From: Citrus sinensis
Lineage: Eukaryota > Streptophyta > Magnoliopsida > Sapindales > Rutaceae
Assembly (NCBI RefSeq): GCF_022201045.2
Contig: NC_068563.1
Location: 682,001-746,000, forward strand
Direction: 5' to 3'
Length of the DNA: 64,000 nucleotides
Part shown: piece after piece, positions 21,831 to 34,600 of the stretch
How the letters are laid out: every line of letters begins with the position of its first letter
Numbering within the stretch: position 1 is the stretch's first letter
Position numbers and translations under genes: made by a program
The notes under the pieces: generated by a model
What the model was told of the DNA's origin: nothing
What the model saw: only the letters and a program-made list of their open reading frames with translations
The model's database searches: none

Positions 21831-22719
21831 ACTCTTTGAAGAACATTGATAATTATATAAAATTATGAATAAGATGCAGACAAGATGCTGACAGAATACC
21901 TTTCAGCTTATTTATTTTTTTTCGAATAATTTGACATTAGGGGAAGAGAAAGTTGTAATTAAGTGCATGCTTTTAACGTGTGTTTTAAACATATTCGGTG
22001 TAAATTTTTCAAAATAGCTTTTTTTTCCATTTTAAGTAAAAAAAGAAAAGAAAAAGGCAGCTTCATACTTAATAATAATATCTTCAGTCAATATTAAAGT
22101 CTCTTTTCAAGAGTCCATTGCCGAGTTGGGATCGTGATTCACGTGTATTAAAATTAGAATGTGAATTCCAGTCTGGACATATCGTCTAGCAACAAGAAAC
22201 TGTTATCTAATTATAATCATTTTTCAAACACATGTACATGCTGTCACTAAACCACTGTTACCTCCTATTCAAAGTAATGTCATTTTTGTTGTTTATTAGC
22301 TAAAAGAGAAGGTCATTTTCGTTTTAATGAAAATTTAAAGTATAAAATTATAAAATAATTTAAGAGGGGTTTGGACTATGGGGAAAAAAAAAAACTCTCA
22401 TTTTCTCGCTTATTTTATTTATTTATTTTGAAATAACATTGATATCCTAATCTCATGCGTGCAAAAAATTATATTATCCTAACAAGTCAATTCATATTTA
22501 TAATATAATTCGCAAATAATGCATGTGATTAATCCCCAAGGCCAAGACCTTTTGCCGCGTTACAATTTTTTTTTTTAATTTTGTTATACATAGATTGTTA
22601 CTGATATTATATTAGACATTACAATTACAATATTTACAATCGTACTAAACAACTGGAACCATCGCCATACATTAACCCACTAAAGTACTTGTCAAAATAC
22701 TTTAAACCCTCTTTAATAT

Positions 22720-22920
22720 TCGATGTGTGCTTACTCCACTCACATTTCGTTCGAGAGGTGTCTACTCCACTCACATTTCGTAAGGGATAGACTGTCTTCA
22801 CTCAATTAGTTAATAATTGAGGAAGAACTGAAACTAACCTCTATAATATACTCTTACGGAGGCTCAAACTCTTACACTCAATATTGTAAGTGTAAGATTT
22901 CTCCCATTGGACCAAAGACT
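22720..22920 (-). mobile_element. SINE-like element with good A and B boxes
   Basis: Reading the minus strand, TGGTCCAATGGG (plus 22903-22914) is a close match to the pol III A box. GAGTTTGAGCC (plus 22861-22871) matches the B box, about 40 bp downstream. The body contains a direct repeat of ACTCCACTCACATTTCGT (near 22734 and 22768 on the plus strand). The 3' end is not defined. Confidence 0.4.
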
Positions 22921-24426
22921 TATAGATTTTGCGACGTTACAGTTGAACTTCTAGTAACACGCGAATATTACCTCACAAGATTGTTTAAGTTATGACAACA
23001 ATGTAGTAGTTACAAGAAGATATGGCCCATTATTAAAATATGGGCCCATGATACACAAATAAATAAACTGATCTATTAAATCCACGTGTAAGCCACTTGC
23101 TCCTATCATCAACTGCGAATATTAAAATGAAAATGATCTGGTCCTTGTCCGGTTGGCTCCGGAAGTAAAAAAATTATTAGACTAATATGTACTCTTAAAT
23201 CCCTCTATAAAACCAGATATTAAAGATTTTCTTTTCGACATTAAAACTTTTTTAAACCTTTTAAAAATAAAAAGAAAAAATCTGCCTTGGATATTATGTC
23301 GTGAAAAAAGTTTATCCATTTCCATCCTAAAATATTCTTATCTATACAATTACATGATTGGGTAGTAAATAAAATATAAAATAGTAAAGGAAGAGAACTT
23401 CACCGAGTATCAGTAGAAATATTGTGCACACGTTAAAAAAAAATAATATTAATAATAATCAAAGTTGGGGGTAAATTCAAGTATTGGTATATTGTGCAAT
23501 GTTGTTCGTGTTATAATATCGAGCAACATTACGACATAGTATATGGTATATAGTTAATGCATAGCTTAGACACTATTAATTTGTATAAAGTTACAATGTT
23601 GTGTCATGTATTTAGCTGCTCACCATATTATTATTATTATTAATGTTCATAATAAAATCTATTTTGGTGGACGATCATTTTCTCAATGATACGGCACGTA
23701 TTTGGTTTGGATTTATATTTGACAATTTGTGTAATACCATCCCTTTAATAAAATCAATCGGTAACACGTAAAAATTTAAAAATATATATATCTCAACTAT
23801 ATAAGTGTATTACATTATTTTATTTTATTTTCTTTTAATTACTGTTATTTTTAGATACAAAAAAAATATTGAGAGGAAGCATTCCATGTCCAGGTTCGAT
23901 GAATTGGTAAAAATCGTCTAAGTACATTGAACATTCACTTCTAATACATCTTAATTAATTGCTAAATAAACTTGACCAAAAAAGGAAAAAAAAAATAACA
24001 AACAAACAAGATCAAGCCAATTAATTAATGGTTTATTATTTTGTTTAGGTTGTGCTGTGATTTTTGTTATGTCATGTTTGTTTTAAATTTATCATATATG
24101 GTTCAAATTCTCATAGAAATCCTATATTCAAACTTGGCCTGTGAGACGGCTGTAATCAAAGTGTATCTTGAGGTACGTACAAATGATACAATTAATTAAT
24201 TAATGACGACATTTATTTATTCGATGCTTGGAATATATATATAAGTTACTCATTGGATGCATGGAAAATAAATAATAATGTAGCGAGCGGGCATGCGCTC
24301 TAATAACTCGTTGTTGGCAGGATGAAATATTCCCACTGCTTTCATGAGTCCATACACCATAGCATTAGCATGTATGCATCTTTATTCCTATAACAATCAC
24401 AGTTTTCTTTTTTTTTTTTTTTAATG

Positions 24427-24828
24427 TTAGAGCGTCTCAAAAAGGCTCTATAAATTTTACTCTTCAAATATTTATTTGCTTACCTATGTGGTGTATAGAA
24501 GAGTGAAAAAATATATTATTCTTCAAAAGACTCTTCAAATAGAAATTAATTAATATTATTTTAATTAAATAACTAATTTTTTAATAGAAAAGTCAATAGT
24601 AATTAAAGTGCATCTCTCTCTTTCTTTAACAAAAAGTAATAAAATATAAATTGAGGAGGAAAAAAGTAACTCTCCAAATTTAAAGAGAGATGATGGTTTC
24701 TTATTTGAAGAATCTTAATTGGAGTGTCTTTTTTAACCTTAAATGCTGATGTGAATCTTCAAATAAATAATAAAATCTTATTTGAAGAGTTTTTTTTTTT
24801 TATGATACTCTTACTTTACAAACCTGCA
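24427..24828. mobile_element. Probable MITE with degenerate TIRs
   Basis: The left end GTTAGAGCGTCTCAAAAAGG and, inward from the right, GTAAGAGTATCATAAAAA are weakly inverted. Both are followed by ACTCTTCAAATA-type words in inverted orientation. No clear target duplication. This resembles a common plant MITE group, but the limits are uncertain. Confidence 0.35.
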
Positions 24829-25746
24829 ATTAATTCAAACAAAAAAAATTACATGATAAATCCATCGATATTATAATAAAAAGTCTTGATCAACAAAATA
24901 AAGAATAATCTACACTCTAAATTGATATTTAATTTTAAAAAAGTTTAGAAATTCATTTATATGACGATAAAAATTCTAACATACAGTATATTTTTGAAAC
25001 GATAGAATCTAACTATTATGTGTACGTAGGATAACTTTAAAGTTTCAAATATCTTTTTTTTTTTTTTTTTATAAATAACAGTGTGACTAATCCAACACAA
25101 AAATTGCATCTAATAATTTAAGATATATTGACAACCATATAATACTTGAATTTTTAGATACTACTTTTAAGTTGATATAAGTTACAAATCATCATCCTCT
25201 TAGAATACTCGAAAATTTTCCCATGTTTTCTTTTTTTCTAAGCTCGAGTCTTTAATTTTCATAAAGCTCCAACAAGATCATTGAAAATGTTAACAAAACA
25301 GTAAACTAAACATAATCTGAAATAAACAAAATATAATGTCTACTTGACTAAATAGCATCTCAATCATTGTTAAATATAAAAAAATGTTAGCTTAATAATA
25401 ATATATACAAGAATATATTATCGATTATAAACTTAAATAAATTATCTACTTCCACCTCCAATCATTGTTGTTCAAGTTAAATTTAAAGAATACTTAGTAT
25501 TTCTAACTATTCCATCATATAACCTTTAAGTTTGATGGGTATAATTCACAGGCAAAATCATTATTGGCTTGGTTAGGGACCCTTAGTATTTATATTGGAT
25601 TTTATTCACTCCCCTCTATCAAGAAAGTGAGTAATTATTCTTATCTTAATTTCTAGAAATTCGGAATGATTATTCTCATCATTATCTAATCGTAAAAACG
25701 CGAGTAATATTAATTCATCTCAATTTATAAATGTGCGCCACATTAA

Positions 25747-26614
25747 GGTTGTGTTTACTTGCTGGAGTGGGAGTGAGGAGTGTGGATTCCTCCCACTCCA
25801 GCGTTTACTTGCTTAAAATGGCCACGGATTGGGAATCCCACTCCGTGGGCCCCACTCATTTTTGGAGTGGGGAGTGGGAGTGGGACTCCCATTGGGGGAG
25901 GTGGGAGTGGGAATCCACTCCCACCTCTCCCTTTTTTACCCTTTCATTTTTAATTTAATTTAATTTAATATTTTATAATTAATAAAATAAAATAAATAAT
26001 ATTTATTTGAATAATAATATTATATTTAACTAAATAATAATTTACATTGATTCTAAGTTAAAATTATTTTAAAATAATATTATTATATTAATAGAGAATT
26101 AATAAATATAATATTATTATATTTATTTTAAAAATAATAGTACTATATTTATTTAATATTAATAATACTAAATAGTTTATTCTAATAAAATATTAATTTT
26201 GTACTAAATAATATTATATTATTATTTAATAATAAATTTAATATAATTATATTAAATAAAATAAAATAAGGTTTCATTTTATATTAAAATTAATAATTTA
26301 TTGTTCATAATTAAGAATATTAATAATTATAATAAATTTACAAATATAATAAAATAAATATTATTCATTTAATATATTTTTTATTAGTTTTGTAATTAAA
26401 AATTATAATTCTTTAAATAAGGATAAAATTGTAATTTGAAACTATTTACTCCTAATCCAAGACAAAGTAAACACATAAATTGGATTCTGATCTCTATTCC
26501 ATGCTTCCATTCTAGTGTAAGTAAACAACCTACTCCCACTCCCACTCCACACTCCTAATTCAAGGATTCCCACTCCTCATAATTCTCACTCCAATCCAAA
26601 AAGTAAACGCAGCA
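25747..26614. mobile_element. PIF/Harbinger-type MITE (868 bp)
   Basis: The element is flanked by TAA on both sides (25744-25746 and 26615-26617), the three-base target site of PIF/Harbinger. Termini are GGTTGTGTTTAC and, inward from the right, TGCTGCGTTTAC. Subterminal regions carry GGAGTGGGAGTG repeats and their complements. The middle (25940-26400) is almost pure A/T. No transposase frame. Confidence 0.75.
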
Positions 26615-26617
26615 TAA

Positions 26618-27187
26618 ATATATGCACGTAACACTTATTTTGCATGTAATATATTCACGAACCATATTAAGGACATGCATGTAACAAAAAAAAAACAATG
26701 ATAGGCATCCCTACATTCAATTTCTAATTTAAATTTCAATTAATATGCCATTCATCCATGAACGGTAGTTAAATAATTTTATAAATTATAAAATTATCAT
26801 CTAATAGATAAAATAATACACGATAATGAAAGTAAAAAGTTAGGATCTCACATATTATTGAATCAAAGCACACTGAAATAGCTAAACCTCCTGCAGTTAC
26901 TTCTTTGATTTGGATATGTTTTTCTTTTGGATCATCATCTAATAGACATGATGGGCATCTCACTTAGGACTTGTCACTTTTTATTTTCTTCAGTTTTATC
27001 TGACAACTCTACACCAGCGCATCAACACAAACTTTGACCCCCACCACATGACATGAGTCAGTCAAGCTACCTAGGAATTTTATTAAAACAGAAAAAAAAA
27101 ATATTACCCAGGAATTACTGAATTAGATGGCTTTGTACTTGGTTGCTAGATCTTTTCATCTAAACCTTCCCCAGTTGTCATCTGCAC
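26618..27187. other. Geneless spacer
   Basis: No gene or transposon end is supported here. The sequence is AT-rich with short A runs. Confidence 0.5.
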
Positions 27188-27600
27188 CGTCCACGTCATC
27201 ACCTGACCCACTCAAATCTCAAATAAATAAATAAATAAATAAATATCCTCTGTTTTGGATAAGATTTAATAACTTCACTTACTAATTCTTTACCGGCTAT
27301 TCCAGCGACGACCACTCGCCGCTTCGCTGGCAGTGCTGTCGTTTGATCTCTCTCTTTGACTTGTTTTGTTGTTAACCTCATCCGCCCCTTCGTCACCCCG
27401 AAAGGCCGCTTTTTCCACGCCATCCATCATGTCTCTCCACGTTGGCGGCCTGCTCCACGTCATCAGCGCTTACGTCCACGTCACCCAACGAAATCAATTA
27501 AATGCCGCGGTTTATTCCTTTCAACGGATGCGAATCCCCCGCCTGCTCGTGCGAGGTTAACTTCTTTCTCCCGCATCCTCCGCTTGCCACGTGGACGTAC
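27188..27600. promoter_or_regulatory. GC-richer island with clustered ACGT (G-box/ABRE-like) elements
   Basis: Five CCACGT-containing sites occur: CCACGTCA at 27191, 27455 and 27476, CCACGTTG at 27438, and a palindromic CCACGTGG at 27587. In this AT-rich region the island stands out in base composition. Such clusters are usual in promoters bound by bZIP or bHLH factors. Short open frames exist on both strands (for example 27429-27560 plus, 27199-27423 minus), but I recognise no protein. An (AAAT)n tract lies at 27220-27244. It may be the promoter of an unannotated transcript, or the remnant of a gene. Confidence 0.35.
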
Positions 27601-29389
27601 GGAGGCGGATCTCCTCTTCCCCATTCTTAGCTTCGTAAATTAGGATTAATCTAATCACGAATTTGGTTTGGTAATTAATTTAATCTTTTTTTTTTCCATA
27701 TCCCGACGTGTCCGGATTGTCTACGGAATTTACAATTGCTTAACGCCGTTATAGATGATGTTGTCATTTTAGTAATTTTACACCTTTTCTAAATTTAGTA
27801 ATTTTGAGACCACGATTTTTGCATGTTTAGCTAGTGGCAACTGGGTATCAGTTAGTTCTAGACTTCTGTCAACTTGTTCAATAGTACTATTACTGTAATG
27901 TGTGTATCATGTGTTTAAACAAATATATTAATTCTAATATTGATTTTTGACTTCAAGTACAATTATAATATATGCTAATATCAAAAGGTGGTGAGTTGTA
28001 AACTTTTTTCACGGATCCGAATCATGCAGATATTTACCAAAAAAAAAAAATAATTAATTAAGATGACTTTTTTAACTTGAAAAGAAAAATTATTTTAGTG
28101 TTATTATTTAACTTAGTGAGGACTTAATTTTCTTCCCACTCATGCGAGTGGTGTTCGAACCCCCCCACTTTTTATTTTCAAAATAAGAAATTTTAATTTT
28201 ATCATCTCAAATAAATTACACATAAAAAAAACCAAAATTCAAACGCATGTTAAACTTGAATGTCTAACCCAAACAGAGGTGGAATCTACCATATATTGTA
28301 TATATAATTAAACTTTTACGTGGTCCAAGCAATATGGAAGGAAAGATGAGCTTGCGACGGAGAACAAGCCAAATGGCAAATTAATGATGCCAAAAGCAGA
28401 GGCGGGCCGACGCCTGGGCGAGGCTAGAGTGATTGAGAACTGAAGGTTGTTTCCAAAACCAAAGATAGAGGAAAATGCAACAAAAAAATTTCCGATTATG
28501 GGTGATTGCGCAGCGCAAATCACATCACGAAAATATCAAGTTTCTTATCGCTTTTGTTGATTCTCCACCTTACACGCCATCGTCAAGTCAACAAAGAAAG
28601 ACTTCTCTCGACTCTAGACCTTACTCACGCACCCTCTCAACTACTTAATCAATATCATTTTTTTTTTCCCCCTTTTTTTCCTCAAACTTTTCTCTTCTTT
28701 GTTTTGTATCTCACACTCTGCACGTGAATGTCACTATTGCGAACCAAACTACGAACGTCTTTATTTTTTTGTGATAAAATTTAATTAACTTTGCGTGTTA
28801 AGAAATCAATCTAGATTTATGAATCTAATTAGTTGTTGGAAAGATTTTAGTCATCAAACAGCTCGTAGGAAGTAATTTTTATTTTAAAATGGATTGAATT
28901 AAAAAGAATGTATTGCAAGGAATGAATCTTTCACTTATTAATCTGCTTTTTTTTCTTTTTCGAGTCCTACTCATTTTTATTTAACTATTTATTTAAAAAT
29001 AGAAGGATTAATAAAGTCAATTAATTTTTTAGCTACATAGATCGACTAAATTTTTAATTCAGATAGCCAATTAATTAAAATTATATTAAAATCACTCAAT
29101 CAAATCTATAAGATAGTCTTAATAGTTGTCAACGAAAACTTTAGCAAAAAGTTATTCAAAACATGATCGACTATTGTTTATCTTCTAAAATAAACTTTAG
29201 TATTCAGTAAAGATATGTATTTGATTGCAATTTTCAAATTTCATAAAAGATACCATTAACATTTTCAATATTAGGATTGAAATTACATTAACGTCTTCAA
29301 TATTTAAATTTTGCTCCAAGCAAAAGGAAAATCTCATTTTGGCTTTCACCTTGTCCATTTTCGTCCTGTTTAGGATCGAGGTTAGACAT
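27601..29389. other. Geneless stretch
   Basis: No gene is supported. A GC-rich patch at 28400-28430 (GGCGGGCCGACGCC) is isolated, and GGTTCGAACACC on the minus strand near 28150 lacks a partner A box. Confidence 0.5.
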
Positions 29390-29392
29390 TTA

Positions 29393-29947
29393 GGCTACGT
29401 TTGGAAGATCGGATTGGATTGGATTAACTCTTAGGATTAGATTAGATTGCATTACACTAGATTATATAAGTATTGTCTTTTGTTTGGTATAGTGTCGGAC
29501 AGGAATATGTTAAATTTAATTTAATGAAGCTAAAATAACTATTTAAATAATATATTATTTTTTAAATCATATTACTATTTGTTAAATTTAATATTTAGAT
29601 TTCAATATTATTGGAATTAAATAAATTGAATAATTTTTTTATTTAATAAATTACATACTAGTTAAAATAAATTATTAAATTAAAATTTTGATTTAATATT
29701 AAATTCTAAAAAAGTTAAAAAATAATTATTGAATACATTTTTGACAATAGTAACAAATTTAAACTATTAAATATCTAATCCTATGTAAACCCATATGAAA
29801 ATGGGGATTAATAGTCCTATTAATGTTGAACTAAAATTTGGACTAATTTTGTTAGTCCTGACAGCCAAACATAACTTTGAATTGGATTAATTTTTTATTC
29901 TTTAAATTAGTCTAATCTCACTTTTTATCCAACATCCAAACATGACC
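29393..29947. mobile_element. PIF/Harbinger-type MITE (555 bp)
   Basis: TTA flanks both ends (29390-29392 and 29948-29950). Termini are GGCTACGTTTGG and, inward from the right, GGTCATGTTTGG. Subterminal GGATTGGATTGGATTA motifs and their inverted partners are shared with the element at 45036-45864, so both belong to one family. No coding capacity. Confidence 0.78.
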
Positions 29948-29950
29948 TTA

Positions 29951-31354
29951 TAACTTAAAAGTTATAGCACTAAAGAGTTCAGTAAATATTAACTGCTGTA
30001 ACTTTAAAATTAAGTTGTTTTGATTTTACACTTCTATGGTGAAAATTTTATTATTTATTTATTAATTTCATAAAAATTAGTAATTAAAAATTGTATTTAT
30101 TATATACTATTAATTTTTATTTTATAAATATATTTTTTTTTCTACAGCCGCCGTTATTTAAAAACTACAGCACTTCAATACCAAATAAAACCTTTGTTAA
30201 GGACCTAAATAGAGTAGTCTCCGACTGCTCTTCTAAATTTAGTAATTAGAATCGAGTAATAAATAGCAATTAGAATAGACCCAACAATTAATCTAGTCAC
30301 CAAAACGAACTAATTATCAAGGGCATAATTGTCTTTGCGGTTAGAGCTTATCCAAATCCAATAAACGCCCAAAAGAAGAATATGCCACTTGGTTCGTTTA
30401 CGCCACTTTTTGGTAACGTTAGACTGCAAGAGAAGTTTGAACGCTGATTGGGCAGATTCAGGGGTGCGCTTTGGCATTGCCGATACAAGGGATAATTTAA
30501 ATTAATTAAAGATTACTTTTAATCATATTTAATTTACAATTTTCTTTTCATAATTCGTATTATGATCTGTAACCACGTCATTCCTCTTCTAGGGTTTTAA
30601 GATTTCAACACGAGTGGGATTGTGGGAGCAGTGCAAAAAGAAAACAATTCCTTTGCTTTGGAAATTAATAAGAGTACAAAGAATACTCGTTGAATATTTA
30701 TTTTTTTACCGTGCATAGCATTTTTAAGATATCCCTTACTTTTAAGAAAATTTTGAGTAAAATCTTGAGTAGTTGTATAATTAAGGGCGTACATTTTAAT
30801 CAGATCGATATAAATCAAGAATTGAGTTGGCTCGATTGTGAATTTTATAAAATTTTAATTTAATTTTAAATTTTTTGAATCATTTGATATGATTCAGTTT
30901 GAATTTCTAAAAATAAAATACATTGATTAAAAGAAAACCTAAATATTCAATTCTCAAATCATAATCAATTTTAAATTTAGATAAATTTCGTATTGCTTTA
31001 TCATAAATTAACTATTTATAAATCATTTTATTTATTTTTTAACACCTCAAGTTATCTATTTTTATTCAAAAGAAAAAGGAAAAAAATAAGGAGTGAGTTA
31101 ATAGAAATCTTTGGTTATAGGGGAACAAATTAAAGTTTTTTAAAAATAAGAAAATAATCTAAAAACAATCAATTTCCGAGTAGATTTATCAAAATTAACC
31201 CATATTGGGTCCAACTTATCAAAAAAACCGAACCAAACTGACCCTAAAATCTTTTACGCGTTGCATAATAATTATACGGCAGGTTTCAGACGTGCGCGTT
31301 ACGCCGTTAAACATTCCGCGAAACCAATACACGCCCAAACTCTCACACAATGGC
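29951..31354. other. Geneless spacer upstream of the kinase gene
   Basis: No gene is supported. The last part becomes more GC-rich (CGCG words near 31255-31320) as the promoter is approached. Confidence 0.5.

Positions 31355-31395
<41 letters not shown>
31355..31395. repeat. (AAT)n microsatellite
   Basis: About 13 units of AAT lie roughly 250 bp upstream of the kinase start codon, between the distal promoter and the TATA-like site. Length is likely to vary between individuals. Confidence 0.95.
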
Positions 31396-31396
<1 letters not shown>

Positions 31397-31457
31397 CAAT
31401 ATATATGTTTTCAATTCAATAAAATTCGAAACCTCTCTTCAAATCTGCTTCCGTCTC

Positions 31458-31464
31458 TATAAAC
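31458..31464 (+). promoter_or_regulatory. TATA-like box of the STY46-type kinase gene
   Basis: TATAAAC lies about 180 bp before the ATG at 31641, giving an expected leader of about 150 bp. Confidence 0.45.
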
Positions 31465-31640
31465 CAACTCAGTTCACGTAAACCACCACCACAGCAAAAA
31501 CAAAACAAGCAAACACACACAAAACACAATCACAAAAATAAAATCGCAATTTTTTTTTATTCTTCTTTATTTTTATAAAAAAGCCTCCGAATTCTCTTTT
31601 CGCTTCTATTCGTTTGATCATATTTTGTGGTTCAAATCAA

Positions 31641-34600
31641 ATGGTGATGGAGGAAAATAACAACGAGAGCTGTGGGAGTAGGGCGAGCGACACGTCATCG
31701 ACTTCGTCGCCGCCGCCGCAGCATCAGAGCCGGCAACATCGCCAGAAACTTGGAGTTTACAATGAGGTACTTGGTCGGCTTAAAGAATCTAACAACGACG
31801 AAGCTATCCAGCCTCGCTTCGACGACGAACTCTGGACTCACTTCAATCGCCTCCCTACTCGGTACGGTTCTCTTCCGTACGCTTTTACGTACGAACAACC
31901 ACATCCTTCCACAAAGATCGATTTTTTATTTTCATTTTTCACTTTTTCTTTTCATTTTCATTTTCATTCTTATTTTTTTTGCTCTTAAGTTATTGTTCGG
32001 ACTCGTAAAGCTTCTCCCGCATTTATCTTTCCTCGTTTATTTATTTCCAGAAATATTAGACGTTTGATACTTTTTAAATCATGTGTTAAATTACTTGTTT
32101 AGCTGCTGTGCAGTGAGTTAGATTATCGATAGGGCTAGTTTTATTTTTCATTTAATTTGGTTACTTCTTAATTCTTGATTTTATGGTAACTGATTTGTTT
32201 GTTGAGTTGATTTGTTTGAAGATATGCGTTGGATGTGAATGTGGAGAGGGCTGAGGATGTACTTATGCACAAGAGATTACTACATTTGGCTCATGATCCG
32301 AGAAATAGACCCGCAATTGAAGTCCGTCTTGTGCAGGCATGTGTTGATTTGTTAAGTTCATGCATGAGCATTAGCGAAAATTTCAATATTTTTCTATCAA
32401 TAGCTTGCACTGTATACACACTCAAGATGTCTCTCTTCTCTTTTGAGACTTGACCATTTGAAAATTCTAGAAAGCATTCAACATCAAATTAAATGTTTGC
32501 TTGGGAAAAAGAATACTTTAAAAGAGTGAAAGGGATTATGTGTAACACCCCAAAACATTTCTTTTCTTGATTTTGTATGTGTAAAAACAAAAACTAATTG
32601 AGCCAATGATGGTTATTTATTGCATTGGAATGTTATTTTTCTTGATTGAGTTTCGAAATTCGATTTGATTGGGCCCCATTTGTTGCTACCATTGTTTTCT
32701 GGAATGTGATTTATTTAAGAATTAATGCATCTCATTCAAATAAGTATTTGGATGTTAAACCCTCAACATTTCCGTTTGGGTGGTTGAAGTTATTTGTCAG
32801 TACTTCATGTCTCCAGTTTAACATAGTGATGTCTTTACTAATGTTATGTAATGAAATTATTGTGTCCAGTTACTTGTTCTTGCCCTATCAAGGTCATGTT
32901 TCATATTTTAAACTTAGATGCTGGCTTGATTTCGATGAATCCTCTTGCATTTTTCGATTTTATCTCATGTAGGTGTTTAACATTCTGATTTTTTTTATTT
33001 TCATCTTTCTTTTTAAGTAGGAATGGAAATTGCTTGTTTGTGCAGGTTCATCCTGTATCTGATCGGAATTCAGCTGTTTCTTCTCTTCTGGATTCTGAAG
33101 TACCAGCTCAAAGACAGAGGTGTGGCTTTTCAAACAGTTTATTTCTGGAATCACACTGGTTTCTTGCTTCTACGTTGTTGTTTATTTTGTCACTTGATGA
33201 TTGTAATTTAGAATGCTGACATAACTTGCTGGCTTTCAATTGCCAGCATACATCCACCACCTGCCTTCGGTTCATCACCTAATCTTGAAGCTCTGGCAAT
33301 TGAAGCAAATAATTCTCATAATCTAGATGGGGATAATTCTGTACATGCCAATGTACAATTTTCTCGGTAAATATTTTCATCTGAATATGTCCTTTTGAGA
33401 ATGTCTGGTCAAAATCAGATATGGTTTGCTTCTCTTTTAAATTAGTTCTTAAGTTCTTAGTTATCTCTGAAATTAGTGTTGTCCTTGATTTCAACCATCT
33501 TGTTTCCTGTTACCTGTTAGTTAATAATCATGGTCACTAATTGGTTGATTCTTCTTTTGTTTTAAAATACAACATTGAAAGTAATCATGGAATTCCTAAA
33601 GCAAATTATTAAATGACCCGACCAGAAATTTGCTTATTCAAATTATATGGACATTTTTTAAGTATTTTTTCAGCTCATTTCATAAGCTAACTGCTTCCTT
33701 TGTCCTTGATGGTGATATTCAGTTTTGATTATGGATGTAATATCACGTGTTCATACACATGCTTAATATTGATTTTTTCACTTATTTAAGTAAGCTGTAT
33801 TTTTTACTTTCATAGATTTGGTTGCTAAAATTCTCATTTTGTGTAATTGGATATGATGTAGGCCCATGCATGAAATTACATTTTCAACAGATGACAAGCC
33901 CAAACTTCTCAGTCAGGTATATAATAGGTTTTGGAATACCCAAGTTAGTTGTCATATTTTTTTCAAGCTTGTTTCTTTCTGAGCTTTGAAAATTTATGTG
34001 GTGGCTTGAACTATTACTTGGAGTATTCTTTTTGGTACTTAAACCATGAATTCAAAAGCTTAGATCTTACTCTCTGACTGGATTACTTGTGTACAATAGG
34101 CGTGCATTTGCACATAAGCATGTGTGATTGTACTGATGGCAATATACATCTTTCAAGTTATTTTAGTTTGGGTAATTTATTAGTTCTGATGTCCAACTTA
34201 CATATGAATTGCTTAACATCTAAAGCCCTTGAGCTTACACATGATTCATGAACATCTCAGAAATATTCCACCACAATTAGGGCTGTCAAACCAATTCTCA
34301 TTTGAGATCCTGGCAGTTCACCAAAAATCTTATATATCATGTTACTTACAATGATCATGTGATATTTCTTCTCAAATCATGACGTTGATTGCCTTGTGCA
34401 AAATTTTCAGTTGACTGCCTTACTGGCTGATATTGGGCTGAACATCCAAGAAGCACATGCATTTTCCACAGTTGATGGTTACTCCTTAGATGTCTTCGTG
34501 GTTGATGGTTGGCCATATGAGGTAATATATTATATTTTAGTTGGTAATCTTAATTTTGAAAAGGTTTGGTTGACTATATGAGAGAAAGAGTTCTGATTTT

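Larger units (their letters stand above)
20239..25743. other. Long geneless stretch, left part
   Basis: No gene is supported over 5.5 kb. Small frames are AT-rich noise. Apart from the SINE-like heads and one MITE-like block listed separately, it shows long homopolymer runs (for example T tracts near 24405 and 25052). Confidence 0.6.

Noticed and set aside
27199..27643. Small basic frames on both strands in the GC-richer island as protein genes
   Set aside because: No recognisable domain, no splice-supported extension, and the signal is better explained by base composition and clustered ACGT sites.
28130..28165. GGTTCGAACACC on the minus strand as a tRNA or SINE
   Set aside because: The B box alone is present; upstream sequence has no A box and no stem complement.
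31614..31640. Earlier start for the STY46-type kinase at 31614
   Set aside because: The codon is TTG; the ATG at 31641 begins a MVME start that fits the family.
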